Origin: Allobosea sp. OK403
GTDB taxonomy: Bacteria; Pseudomonadota; Alphaproteobacteria; Rhizobiales; Beijerinckiaceae
DNA: 64,000 nt
Direction of reading: 5' to 3'
NCBI RefSeq assembly: GCF_900113835.1
Contig: NZ_FOQV01000001.1
Location: forward strand, 1-64,000
Part shown: positions 54,523-63,243 of the stretch, in pieces
Position numbering within the stretch: the stretch's first letter is position 1
How the letters are laid out: every line of letters begins with the position of its first letter
Made by a program: the position numbers and the translations under genes
The notes under the pieces: generated by a model
The model's input: the letters and a program-made list of their open reading frames with translations, nothing else
What the model was told of the DNA's origin: nothing
Database searches by the model: none

Positions 54523-55818
54523 TCAACTTTCGTCGAGATTTCGAAATGCACGTTCCGGTAGCATTTCTCTTAAAAGTGACATGAAATCGCGTTCGGCCAT
54601 CGCACGAGCACGCTCGCACAGTAACGGAATGGCGCTCGAGGGCTCCCGCACGCGCAGATGCGTGGCGACCTGCTGAAGGATGTCGAGCGCCTCGCGCCGG
54701 CTGCCTGCGGCGGGCGGATCGGCTTCTGCGTCAACAGTTTCGCCATCGGGCCCGGCCTCGATCAATGTGGCCAGGCGCTCGATCGGCAGGTCGAAGACCA
54801 TGCGGCCGCCGACATTGATGGTCGCATCGCTGGCATGGTCGGGGACCAGGAGCTGAACGCTTTCAGCGAGCCCCTTGCCGACGAGCTGGCGCGCCTGGGC
54901 GACCAGCAGGAGCGCCGGGCTCGACGGTTCGCAGGTCCGGAAATAGAGCTCGGCGCCGAGCAAGGCGCGGCGGATGCCGGCCGGCGTGTCGAGCGGGATG
55001 GAGGGCGTGGGGCCGGCCGCATCCGGGGCTGCGCCGTTCGCCTCCGCGCCGCCGGCGGCCTGCGGCGCCAGCGCGGCGCCCGGGTCGCGCTTGAGGATGG
55101 CGCCGTCGAGCTCGGCCCCGATCTTGTCGAGCGTGGGCTTGAGTTTTCCGAGGCTGAGGCTGCCGGCGTTCTGCTCCTCGACGCAGGCTTCCATCTCGGC
55201 CAGCGCGGCTGTGGCAGCGACGACGAGGTCGCGGTTCTGGGCCAGCCCCGCCATGTCGCCGTCGCTGAAGGCTGTTTCCACGGCTTGCAGATCCGGCGCC
55301 GGCTCGCCCTCGCGGGCGGTGGCCTCGCCCCTCGCGATCTGGACCATCCGATAGTTGACCGCGCCGATGCGCCGGCTGACGGTCAAGGGGGCGTGCAGCA
55401 AGGGCATGATGATGCTGGTCGTATCGTCGAGCGACTCGATGACCACGATGCGCAGGCTGAAATCGCCTTCCTCGGCGGCGGGGTGGACGTGCTCCCAGCG
55501 CGTGCGCAGCAAGGCCGTCATCGCCGTCAGGGCCGCGACGAAGCCGCCGAGATCGCGGTTGAGGATGCGCAGCTTCGCGAGCAGGACGAGCAGGCGCAGA
55601 TCGCGGGTGCGCCCCAGGAGGGTCTCGACGGCGCTGCTTTCTTTCGCCAGGTCGTTCTTGGTCCGGTCGAAGTCGAAGAAGGATTTCTCCGGCAGCAGGC
55701 CCTCCGCCCGCGCGACGAACAGGCTGTAATCGGGGTCATAGGCGAGGTCGAGATCGGGGCCGCAGGGGGCGTCCTCCTCGATCGCTTCGCTCAGGGTCGT
55801 GGCGAGGTCCGCTGTCAT
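54523..55818 (-). CDS. tssA: T6SS baseplate/cap protein TssA
   Basis: A 431-residue protein with an N-terminal ImpA_N domain (DAPCGPDLDLAYDPDYSLFVARAEG; about residues 17-130, including RTRWEHVHP). It has a variable, Ala-rich middle, and a C-terminal region ending in LLCERARAMAERDFMSLLREM. TssA coordinates tube and sheath priming. The ATG at 55818 follows a GGGGA site. It is the first gene of the minus-strand tssA-B-C-hcp-E-F-G-H run. Confidence 0.9.
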   Translation of the reverse strand: MTADLATTLSEAIEEDAPCGPDLDLAYDPDYSLFVARAEGLLPEKSFFDFDRTKNDLAKESSAVETLLGRTRDLRLLVLLAKLRILNRDLGGFVAALTAMTALLRTRWEHVHPAAEEGDFSLRIVVIESLDDTTSIIMPLLHAPLTVSRRIGAVNYRMVQIARGEATAREGEPAPDLQAVETAFSDGDMAGLAQNRDLVVAATAALAEMEACVEEQNAGSLSLGKLKPTLDKIGAELDGAILKRDPGAALAPQAAGGAEANGAAPDAAGPTPSIPLDTPAGIRRALLGAELYFRTCEPSSPALLLVAQARQLVGKGLAESVQLLVPDHASDATINVGGRMVFDLPIERLATLIEAGPDGETVDAEADPPAAGSRREALDILQQVATHLRVREPSSAIPLLCERARAMAERDFMSLLREMLPERAFRNLDES

Positions 55819-55901
55819 CTCGATGTTCCCCGATCCATGTCCCTCATCCCGCATTCCTGGCGTGCCGGCGTTCTTGAATCATGCCGTAGCGTCGGTATGT
55901 G

Positions 55902-55925
55902 ACAAGGCGTCCATGAACGCCTTGT
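55902..55925. promoter_or_regulatory. Inverted repeat upstream of tssA
   Basis: Perfect 9-bp arms ACAAGGCGT/ACGCCTTGT with a 6-nt spacer, 84 bp before the tssA start in the divergent tssA-vgrG region. It could be an operator or a leader hairpin. Confidence 0.4.
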
Positions 55926-56136
55926 TTCCCATGCGTTGCGCGATCTTACAATGATCGCCTGGCTTTATGGTGGATCGAGATCAATTGCGACCCGGCTAAG
56001 AACCAGGCTGAATTGCGGTGTCGTACCGGTTGAATTGGCGGAAATGTCGGCTTGCTTTTGGTCAGCCGGTCTCTGTGCTAGACCGTGATGCCGGCGGACT
56101 ATAGGTTTCGCCTGGTTAGCGACCGCCATATTGGAC

Positions 56137-58032
56137 ATGCGAGCCGACATGAGCCGAGAACTTAGTCAGGCCAACCGACCCGCGATCCTGAAGACGCCGT
56201 TCGGCGGCGATGTTCTGGCCTTCCGGCGGCTCGACGCCAATGAAGGCCTGAGCGAGCTGTTCGAATACCGCATCGAGGCCTTGAGCGCGAAGGACAACCT
56301 GGATTTCGACGCTGCGCTCGGCCAGCAATGCCATCTTGAGATCAATGTCGTCGAATACGACGGCACCGTCGTCGTTCGCAAGAAGAAGCGCTACTTCAGC
56401 GGTATCCTGGTCGAGGCGCAATGGCTCGGCATGCAGGAGGATTTCTATCTCTATCGCCTGACGTTGCGGCCCTGGCTCTGGCTGCTGGGGCAGACCGCCA
56501 ATTGCAAGATCTTCCACAACCAGACGGTCGACAAGATCATTGAGAAGGTCCTGCGCGACGGGCAGCTCGGCGAGCTCAGGCTCGACATCAAATCCTATCC
56601 GCAACTCGAATATTGCGTTCAGTACCGGGAGACGAATCTCGCCTTCGTCAGCAGGCTGATGGAGGAGTACGGCATCTGCTACTACTTCGAGCACGAGGCC
56701 GGGACTCATCGGCTGGTGCTGGCCGATCAGGCCTCGTCGCACAAGCCGATCCAGGGCACCGAAACCATTCCCTTCCTGCCGCTGGACACCAACAACCGGC
56801 GCGAGGTCGAGCATCTCGAGCATTGGATGGTCGAGCGCCGTTTCCGCACCGGCAAGATCACTTTCCGCGACTATAATTACGAAAAGCCCGACGCGGACAT
56901 GCAGGCGGAGGAGCAGACCTCGGAGGCCTACCAGCATTCCACGCTGGAGGTTTACGACTATCCCGGCCGCTACCTGGAGAATGGCGACGGCAAGACGCTT
57001 GCCAAGGTCAGGCTCGAATCGGAGCAGGCTTCGGACCGGCGCCGGATCGCCTCGGGCGACGCCGCGACGCTCTATCCCGGCGGCTTGACCACGCTGCAGC
57101 GCCACAGCGCCGACAGCGAGAACAAGCAGTTCCTCGTCGTCAGGGCGACGCATTCCTTCGTCTCGCTGCAGTCCTATCGCTCCGGCTCGGATGGCGGCGG
57201 ACACGAGTATTCCGGGCAATACGAGTTCCAGCTCGCCGACCGGCCGTTCAAGCCGCCGCAGCTCACGGACAAACCGACGATCTTCGGCCCGCAGACGGCG
57301 CGCGTCGTCGGCGAGAAGGGCGAGGAGATCGACGTCGACGATCAGGGCCGCATCCTCGTCAAGTTCCATTGGGATCGCGACGACGAGCATCTCTACCGGG
57401 TCCGCGTCGCGCAGCTCTGGGCCGGGGATTCCTGGGGCGGTTCCTTCATCCCGCGCATCGACCAGGAGGTGATCGTCGAATTCCTGGAGGGCGACATCGA
57501 CCGCCCGCTGGTCGTCGGCACCGTCTATAACGGCAAGCACAAGATGCCGTTCGGCACCAAGGCCAGCAAGAACATCAACGGCATCAAATCGGACACGACG
57601 ACAGGCAGCAATGGCTATAACCAGCTGACCTTCGACGACACCAAGAAGGCCGAAAAGGTCGAGTTCCGCGCCGAGAAATTTCTCGACACGCTGATCCGGG
57701 ACACCGAGACCCGTAATATCGGCGAGGATTTTTCAAGCGAGAAAGGCGACGCCTCGCGCAACATCACCCTGAAGAAGGGCGACGACAATCTCAAGGTCGA
57801 GACCGGCAACCAGGTCGTCGACGTCAGCCAGGAAATCCTGATCAAGGCGGGCCAGAAGATCACGCTCAAGGTGGGCGATTCGACGATCGTCATGGACGGC
57901 TCGAGCATCACGTTGACGTCGCTCAACATCAAGGTCGAGGCCAAGGCGGATCTCGACATGTCGGGCACGACGACGCAGCTCAAGGGCCATGCGAGCCTGA
58001 CGATCACGGGCGGCCTGGTGAAGATCAACTGA
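56137..58032 (+). CDS. vgrG: T6SS spike protein VgrG (TssI), no effector extension
   Basis: A 631-residue VgrG. The gp27-like part spans about residues 15-380 (FRRLDANEGLSELFEYRIEAL; LRPWLWLLGQTANCKIFHNQT; EEYGICYYFEHE). The gp5-like OB fold includes GRILVKFHWDRD, DSWGGSFIPRIDQEVIVEFLEGDIDRPLVVGTVYN. A DUF2345-like beta-helix needle follows, ending in LKGHASLTITGGLVKIN. There is no C-terminal toxin domain. The start is uncertain: ATG 56137 and ATG 56149 both lack a clear ribosome site. It is divergent from tssA. Confidence 0.93.
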   Translation: MRADMSRELSQANRPAILKTPFGGDVLAFRRLDANEGLSELFEYRIEALSAKDNLDFDAALGQQCHLEINVVEYDGTVVVRKKKRYFSGILVEAQWLGMQEDFYLYRLTLRPWLWLLGQTANCKIFHNQTVDKIIEKVLRDGQLGELRLDIKSYPQLEYCVQYRETNLAFVSRLMEEYGICYYFEHEAGTHRLVLADQASSHKPIQGTETIPFLPLDTNNRREVEHLEHWMVERRFRTGKITFRDYNYEKPDADMQAEEQTSEAYQHSTLEVYDYPGRYLENGDGKTLAKVRLESEQASDRRRIASGDAATLYPGGLTTLQRHSADSENKQFLVVRATHSFVSLQSYRSGSDGGGHEYSGQYEFQLADRPFKPPQLTDKPTIFGPQTARVVGEKGEEIDVDDQGRILVKFHWDRDDEHLYRVRVAQLWAGDSWGGSFIPRIDQEVIVEFLEGDIDRPLVVGTVYNGKHKMPFGTKASKNINGIKSDTTTGSNGYNQLTFDDTKKAEKVEFRAEKFLDTLIRDTETRNIGEDFSSEKGDASRNITLKKGDDNLKVETGNQVVDVSQEILIKAGQKITLKVGDSTIVMDGSSITLTSLNIKVEAKADLDMSGTTTQLKGHASLTITGGLVKIN

Positions 58033-58036
58033 CGCC

Positions 58037-58600
58037 ATGCGCCAAGACCGCTTTCTCACTGCGCGCGATGTCTTCGAGGCCTTTCCGACTGCCGGAGAGG
58101 ATATCGAGGCTGCTCCCAGCGACGCCACCCCGCGCGATTTCCTCGTCGGGCTGATCGACAGCAAGACGCCGGAGGACGCGATCAGCTTCTGCGCCTATCT
58201 CCTGCCCAGGCGGGAGGCGGTCTGGTGGGGTTGCTCCTGCGTGCGCGGGCTCGCCGATGAACGCGAGCGCCAGCAGATCGAGCAGAACCGGGCTTTCCAG
58301 GCGGCTGAACTCTGGGTCAAGGATCCGCAGCAGTCGCGCCGGATCGAGGCGTTGCGCATCGGCTTTGCCAGCCTGCGCGCCGACGCCAGCACCTGGCTTG
58401 CGCTGGGAGCGGCCTGGTCCGGCGGCGATATGGCCGACAATCCCCACGCTCCAGTGATGGCCCCGCCGCATCTGACGGCCAAGGCGATCCGCGCGGCAGT
58501 CCTGATCGCCCTGGCCCGGAACGCGACTCAAGAGCGCCGCGCCAGGCTGACGACCTGCATCGACCATGGCTTGAAGCTGCTGCAGCGCCGCCCGGGCTGA
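58037..58600 (+). CDS. DUF6931-type protein encoded directly after vgrG
   Basis: A 187-residue soluble protein with no signal peptide or membrane segment. It starts 4 bp after the vgrG stop, so the two are translationally coupled. The sequence (FLVGLIDSKTPEDAISFCAYLLPRREAVWWGCSCVR, later ELWVKDPQQSRRIEAL) fits the DUF6931 family as I recall it, which recurs beside T6SS genes. Position suggests a VgrG-specific chaperone, adaptor or cargo partner; no catalytic motif is evident. Confidence 0.75.
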   Translation: MRQDRFLTARDVFEAFPTAGEDIEAAPSDATPRDFLVGLIDSKTPEDAISFCAYLLPRREAVWWGCSCVRGLADERERQQIEQNRAFQAAELWVKDPQQSRRIEALRIGFASLRADASTWLALGAAWSGGDMADNPHAPVMAPPHLTAKAIRAAVLIALARNATQERRARLTTCIDHGLKLLQRRPG

Positions 58601-58776
58601 GGCGGGACGCGGAGACGGCGGGGGCGGGGAGAACGCCAGAAATGACCTGAAACGGGCTTAGATCCGGTTGTTCCGATAGCATTCGGACATTCTTCACCCC
58701 TTTCGTGGAACCTTCCGGATGTTGGCGCATTGGCACAATCATGATATGGTGCCTTGATGCAGAATGGAGCTAGGTG

Positions 58777-59118
58777 ATGACCTTCGGCCTTTCGACTGCG
58801 CGATCCATGGCTTTCGGAACGGCGCTCGCACTCAGCGGGCTGACGCCTGCATTGGCGCAGGACGTCATCGTTCCCGGCGCTTTTCTGGTCGCGGAAGTGC
58901 AAGAAGAGCCGCATCTGGTAGTAGCGCCGCTGCCGCCTGTGCGTAACGCGGCGACGCGTCCCCAGAGCGTGCGCGCGGCCTCGGCCAAACCGGCCCGCAC
59001 CGCTCCGGTGCTCCAGCGCGTGGCTTATGCCGAGCCGGCCCGCCCGCCGCGTCGTGCCGAGGGCTATACTTCATTCTCCGCGCGGCCCAGCCTCATCTGG
59101 CTCGGCACGGTCTACTGA
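58777..59118 (+). CDS. Small exported hypothetical protein
   Basis: A 113-residue protein. The ATG at 58777 has GGAG 8 nt upstream; a GTG one codon earlier is also possible. A Sec signal sequence ends at ALAQ (about residue 28). The mature part is short, Pro/Ala/Arg-rich and probably unstructured, ending in SLIWLGTVY. I do not recognise the family. Just upstream, GGCAC and GTGCC flank an AT-rich stretch at about 58732-58754 where a promoter could lie. Confidence 0.6.
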   Translation: MTFGLSTARSMAFGTALALSGLTPALAQDVIVPGAFLVAEVQEEPHLVVAPLPPVRNAATRPQSVRAASAKPARTAPVLQRVAYAEPARPPRRAEGYTSFSARPSLIWLGTVY

Positions 59119-59701
59119 ACGGCCCACGACGGACGCCATCGGCAAGCGAATGATGCGAGCGGCGCAAGACTTGCGTCGCTCGATTGCGTTTGAGCGCCCC
59201 ATGTCATTCCGGGCTCAGACCCCGTTTGGAAATTCCGCGAGTCCTCATCCAGAGGAGCGCCGTAAGGCGCGTCTCGAAGGATGCTCCAGGAGGCTCCCTC
59301 GCAAGCCGGAGCAGAGCCCGCGTGACTGCCTTTCGTGGGCCAAGATCGAGCGTTCGAATCGTTCCGAGCGCGCCAATTTTCCATTTTCACCGCGCCAACA
59401 CCGAAATTTGTCGCCGATGGGGGCCGGGACTACGCCCGAGAAAAATCGGAGAATTAGCGAGAAGGGGAAAAGCGCAGTAGCGGCGGCGCTAGGCGGCAAA
59501 AAGTTCGAATCGCTCAGGGTGGCATGGTGGGGTTTGGCCCGCCCCGGCGTCTACGATTTCCGCTGGTAGAGAGAGAGGAGTGGCGCCCAACACTCTCTCG
59601 GAGAACATCTCATCCAAGCGTTTTCTCACCGGTTCGCCTCCGAGCCATCGTGCTCCTTCACGACAAAGACGAGCCGGCCGGGGGCATGCACCCGCTGCAA
59701 T
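59119..59701. other. 583-bp region without a supported gene
   Basis: It contains a decayed palindromic repeat near 59242-59283 (CCTCATCC ... CTCGAAGGATG, as in the other repeats). There is also a tRNA T-arm-like stretch near 59352-59370 that could not be built into a tRNA. Several open frames exist on both strands, but none has a ribosome site and plausible protein sequence. Confidence 0.45.
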
Positions 59702-61261
59702 CTATCCCTCCAGGCCAGCGTCTCGCAGATAAGCGAGCCTTTGTTCTTGCCAATGCGGATTGCTCGTCAACAGCGGCGCCAGCGCATCTCCTGCTGGCTT
59801 GTCAAGCTTACTCATTTCGGTGGCTGTTCTCCGGGCTTCCTCTCTGCGGCCGAGCGCAACATAGCAGACCGCAAGCGTCTCGAAAATCGGCCGCCATGCC
59901 GGGCTGACCTTCTGTGCTCTGAGCGCTGAATCGAGTGCCCGATTAGGATAACCCGAAAACAGGTGTGCGAACGCAAGGACATTGAGCCAGACGAAATTTT
60001 GCGGATCATACGGATTGAGCCTGAGACCGCGCTCAAGGGGCGGCACCGCCTCAGATGCACCGCCACTGAAGAGGCGCGCCATGCCGAGCACAAGATGCCC
60101 CAGCGCGAAGCTCGGAGTGAGCTCGATCGCGCGCTCGGCCGCGGCGATCGCACGATCGAGTGCATTCCCATAGACGCTCACGATCGCGAGAGCGTAGTGG
60201 GAATAGGGGTTTTTCTCGTCAAGCCGAATGGCGGCGAGCGCCGCCGCTGCTCCTTCGTCGATATCGTCGGTCGGTGCGTGGCTCCAGCCGTAGGCCACGA
60301 TGCCTGCGTTGACGCGGCCGATCCAAAGATGCGCTTCCGGCAATTCGGGATCGAGGGTGCATGCTTGCCGAAACAGCTCTCGGGCCTTGAAGTGATTTTC
60401 GCACGTCACGTGATGAAAGTGCCAGGTTCCGCGGCGCACAAGATCCCACGCGGTCATATTGCCGGTGTGGCGCGCCGCAGCAAGGACAGACTCCGTCTTG
60501 AGCAGTTCGGGCTCGAGGGCGCCGGCGATGCGCTCCGCAATCTCGTCTTGAATGGCGAACAGCTCGGTCAGTTCGAGATCATATCGTTCAGCCCAGACAT
60601 GAGACGCTGAGCCGACTTCGATAAGCTGGGCGGCAATGCGGGCTCGCTGATCGGACTTGCGCACGCTTCCTTCGACCACGTAGCGGATGCCAAGCTCCTC
60701 GCTCAGATTGGTCCGGAGCGTCGCAGGATCAACAGGCCTGCCCTTGAAGGCGAAGCTGGAATTGCGTGCGAGGACCGAGAACCACCGGAATCGCGTCAGC
60801 GCGACGATGATGTCCTCGGTGATCCCGTCAACGAGATAATCCTGCGTATGATCGCCACCGATGTTCTTGAATGGCAGGACGAGGATGGTCGGCTTGCGAG
60901 CGAACCCCTCCTGGCGTTCACCGGGCTTTTGCGCAACTTGATCGGCGTTGCTGAGCGGCCCTGTAAATCGATAGCCGACGCGCGGAACCGTCGCGATCCA
61001 CTCCCCACCATCCGGCGCAGGACCCAGGAGCTTCCGCAGCGCGGCGATCTGAACGGAAAGGTTGCTCTCCTCGACAGCCATTTCAGGCCAAGCCGCATCC
61101 ATCAACTCGGGCTTGGTGACGGTCTGGCCCGGCTTGCGCAGCAGCGCCGTCAGCAGCAGCAATCCCTTGTGTCCGACCGCGACCGGGCTCCCCTCGCGCA
61201 GCAGCGTTCCGCGGTTCAAGTCGAAGACGCAAGGTCCGAAGGCAATGCTTTTCCCATGCAT
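59702..61261 (-). CDS. Winged-helix regulator with TolB-like and TPR domains
   Basis: A 519-residue protein. An N-terminal OmpR/PhoB-type winged helix (about residues 1-100: FDLNRGTLLREGSPVAVGHKGLLLL, then ESNLSVQIAALRKLLG and IATVPRVGYRF) precedes a TolB N-like segment (ILVLPFKNIGGDHTQDYLVDGITEDII). C-terminal TPR-like helical repeats follow (AIELTPSFALGHLVLG; RGLRLNPYDPQNFVW). No membrane helix is visible, unlike CadC, and no receiver domain is present. This architecture is common in Hyphomicrobiales next to adenylate cyclase-like genes. The target is unknown; it is divergent from a cupin gene. Confidence 0.85.
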   Translation of the reverse strand: MHGKSIAFGPCVFDLNRGTLLREGSPVAVGHKGLLLLTALLRKPGQTVTKPELMDAAWPEMAVEESNLSVQIAALRKLLGPAPDGGEWIATVPRVGYRFTGPLSNADQVAQKPGERQEGFARKPTILVLPFKNIGGDHTQDYLVDGITEDIIVALTRFRWFSVLARNSSFAFKGRPVDPATLRTNLSEELGIRYVVEGSVRKSDQRARIAAQLIEVGSASHVWAERYDLELTELFAIQDEIAERIAGALEPELLKTESVLAAARHTGNMTAWDLVRRGTWHFHHVTCENHFKARELFRQACTLDPELPEAHLWIGRVNAGIVAYGWSHAPTDDIDEGAAAALAAIRLDEKNPYSHYALAIVSVYGNALDRAIAAAERAIELTPSFALGHLVLGMARLFSGGASEAVPPLERGLRLNPYDPQNFVWLNVLAFAHLFSGYPNRALDSALRAQKVSPAWRPIFETLAVCYVALGRREEARRTATEMSKLDKPAGDALAPLLTSNPHWQEQRLAYLRDAGLEG

Positions 61262-61398
61262 GCGGTTGAATTTAGCAGATTTGGAAGATTTCGGGACTTT
61301 TCGGCGCCCCCTTCGGGACTTTGGTTACGCCCCTAATGATCCTGCGCGCCGAGCATGCCGAGATCAAGCGGTCATGCAGCAATCCGAGGGAGTTGCCC

Positions 61399-61845
61399 AT
61401 GACTACGATGACCAAAGTCGATCCGTCGAAGAGCACGGCGAGCCGCCTGACCAAGGGCTGCGTTGTTAAGACCGGCAGCGGCTACCGCGCCGAACAGGGT
61501 TCTGATTATTTCCCCGCGGTGAGCGCCGAAACGATCGGCTCCCAGATGATCTGGTTCGGCAAAGTGACGCTTCCTCCAGAGGGGCGTACGAAGGCGCATG
61601 TCCACGAGTTCCATGAATCTGCGTTCCTGCTGCTCAGCGGCGATAATGTGGAGCTGTGGACCGGCGACAAACTCCAGCATTGCGATGTCGCGCACGCCGG
61701 CGATTACCTGTTCATTCCTGCGAATGTACCGCATGTCGCTGTGAACCGGGGCAGTGAACCCGCCGTTTTTATCGGCTGCCGGAACGAACCGACCGCGCAG
61801 GAAAGTGTGGTGATGTATCCCACGCTCGACGCCAGGGTGCCTTGA
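61399..61845 (+). CDS. Cupin-domain protein
   Basis: A 148-residue single-domain cupin; the ATG at 61399 has GAGGGAG upstream. Motif 1 is AHVHEFHESAFLLLSGDNVELW, with His, His and Glu metal ligands. Motif 2 is HAGDYLFIPANVPHVAVNRG with the last His. Metal binding is thus expected, in contrast to the cupin at 22.2 kb. The role is unknown; it is divergent from the winged-helix/TPR regulator. Confidence 0.82.
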   Translation: MTTMTKVDPSKSTASRLTKGCVVKTGSGYRAEQGSDYFPAVSAETIGSQMIWFGKVTLPPEGRTKAHVHEFHESAFLLLSGDNVELWTGDKLQHCDVAHAGDYLFIPANVPHVAVNRGSEPAVFIGCRNEPTAQESVVMYPTLDARVP

Positions 61846-62365
61846 GCATCGACCGCAGCAAACCATCCCGCGCAGCGACCGATGCCAGGCGGGGGGCCCT
61901 CCACTGGACGACCGAGGGTGTACGACGTTCCACAATCTGATGCGAAGACTTGGAGATTGGCTTTCCTCCCAACCTCAAAATACGATTGGAAAGTTGAAAA
62001 GTCAGAAATTCTACTTGGGTCAAATATTTACGATAATCGTTCGAGTGTCGTTTTTAGAGGGCTATAGCGTAGACATATTTCTCATCATCACCTGAGAATC
62101 TTTGCGAAGCGTTTTGCAGCAATTTGCGGAGACGATGGCCGTGCGAGGCGAGAAAGGCGGATGCATTGGCCGCTCTGCCAAGTCCGTCGGTCGGATGGAA
62201 GGTAGTTCAGTGGGGATACCAGCGTGATTGTGTAAGGTTATGGGCTGGAGCTCTACGTCCTCGGCGCTGGTCCCCAGCCTTTACCGTTCAATGGGATTTA
62301 TCGACTGCACCTAAAGTGCTGCCCGCTTTCGGCGGATCGAGCCCGTCCGAGGCGCAAATAGCGCC
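61846..62365. other. AT-richer region without a supported gene
   Basis: About 520 bp between the cupin gene and the convergent methyltransferase gene. From about 61960 to 62120 it is visibly AT-richer than the rest of the window (AAATATTTACGATAATCG). Short frames on both strands have no ribosome site or family likeness. It may be a remnant of acquired DNA. Confidence 0.45.
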
Positions 62366-63175
62366 TTATTTCCGGACTCCCACCGTTACCCAATATTCGC
62401 GCGGCACGCAGATGCCGAGTTCAGTCGGGAAACTGTCGTGGAACGCTATGAAGTCCCGGCGCAGTTCCGCGCGGCGGCCCTCGTCCAGGCTGGCGGCTAG
62501 CGACTTGGTCGGGCCGTAGCCGGTCACGAAGGTGTTCCAGGCCGCTTCGCCGCTGGGCTCGCGATAATAGGAGACGCCCTTTTCGAATTTGAGGTCGAAG
62601 TCACGGCCGAGCAACTCGGATATCCGCTCGGTGCGGCCCCAGGCGAAGGGCGATGGCGGGGCCGGATCGGGCGGCGGCGGCATATAGGCCTTCATCACCT
62701 GGAACATCTTGAACAGATTGCTGTCGGCGAGCCAGGTCGTCAGGGCGATGCGGCCGCCCTTGCGGCAGACCCGCGCAAGTTCGGCGGCGGCGGCCTCCTG
62801 CCTGCTGGCGAACATCACCCCGCAGGTCGAGATTACCGCGTCGAAGGCGCCGTCGGCGAAAGGCAGGTGTTCGGCGTCGCCGAGTTGATAGTCGATATCA
62901 AGTTTCTCCGCCGCGGCTCGCGCCCTGGCCGCGGCCAGAAGGTCGGCGGCAATATCGGCGCCGGTGACGCGGGCCCCGCGCCGGGTCACGGCGCGGGAGG
63001 TCCAGCCCGTGCCGGTCGCCAGGTCGAGGATGTGCTCGCCCGGCTTCGGGTCGAGGCGCAGCACGCAATGCTCGATCGAATCCGCGATGCCGCGGCTGAT
63101 CGCGTCGTAATCGACGCCGCCCGCGCTCCAGACCATGGCCGGCTTGTGGTTATGCGCTTGGATCGGCTGTTCCAT
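62366..63175 (-). CDS. Class I SAM-dependent methyltransferase (UbiE/Methyltransf_11 type)
   Basis: A 269-residue methyltransferase. Motif I is ILDLATGTGWTSRAV, the acidic loop is VTGADIAADLL, motif II is LPFADGAFDAVIS and motif III is RKGGRIALTTW. The ATG at 63175 follows GAGGAGG; a TTG/ATG start at 63202 is less likely. The substrate is not indicated. The next gene upstream on the same strand is the ADYC-domain gene, 68 bp away. Confidence 0.87.
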   Translation of the reverse strand: MEQPIQAHNHKPAMVWSAGGVDYDAISRGIADSIEHCVLRLDPKPGEHILDLATGTGWTSRAVTRRGARVTGADIAADLLAAARARAAAEKLDIDYQLGDAEHLPFADGAFDAVISTCGVMFASRQEAAAAELARVCRKGGRIALTTWLADSNLFKMFQVMKAYMPPPPDPAPPSPFAWGRTERISELLGRDFDLKFEKGVSYYREPSGEAAWNTFVTGYGPTKSLAASLDEGRRAELRRDFIAFHDSFPTELGICVPREYWVTVGVRK

Positions 63176-63243
63176 CACGTCCTCCTCGATTTTCCGCAGC
63201 ATAGGCGATGCGGGCGCAGAATGATGCTGTCACGATGCTCGAA

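Noticed and set aside
55860..56130. A second copy of the tagH-type inverted repeat in the tssA-vgrG region
   Set aside because: GACGTAAGGA or its complement was not found there; the local ACAAGGCGT repeat is different.
59330..59385. tRNA gene suggested by a T-arm-like GAGCG-TTCGAAT-CGTTC stretch
   Set aside because: No matching acceptor stem, D-arm or anticodon arm could be assembled around it. It may be a decayed fragment at most.
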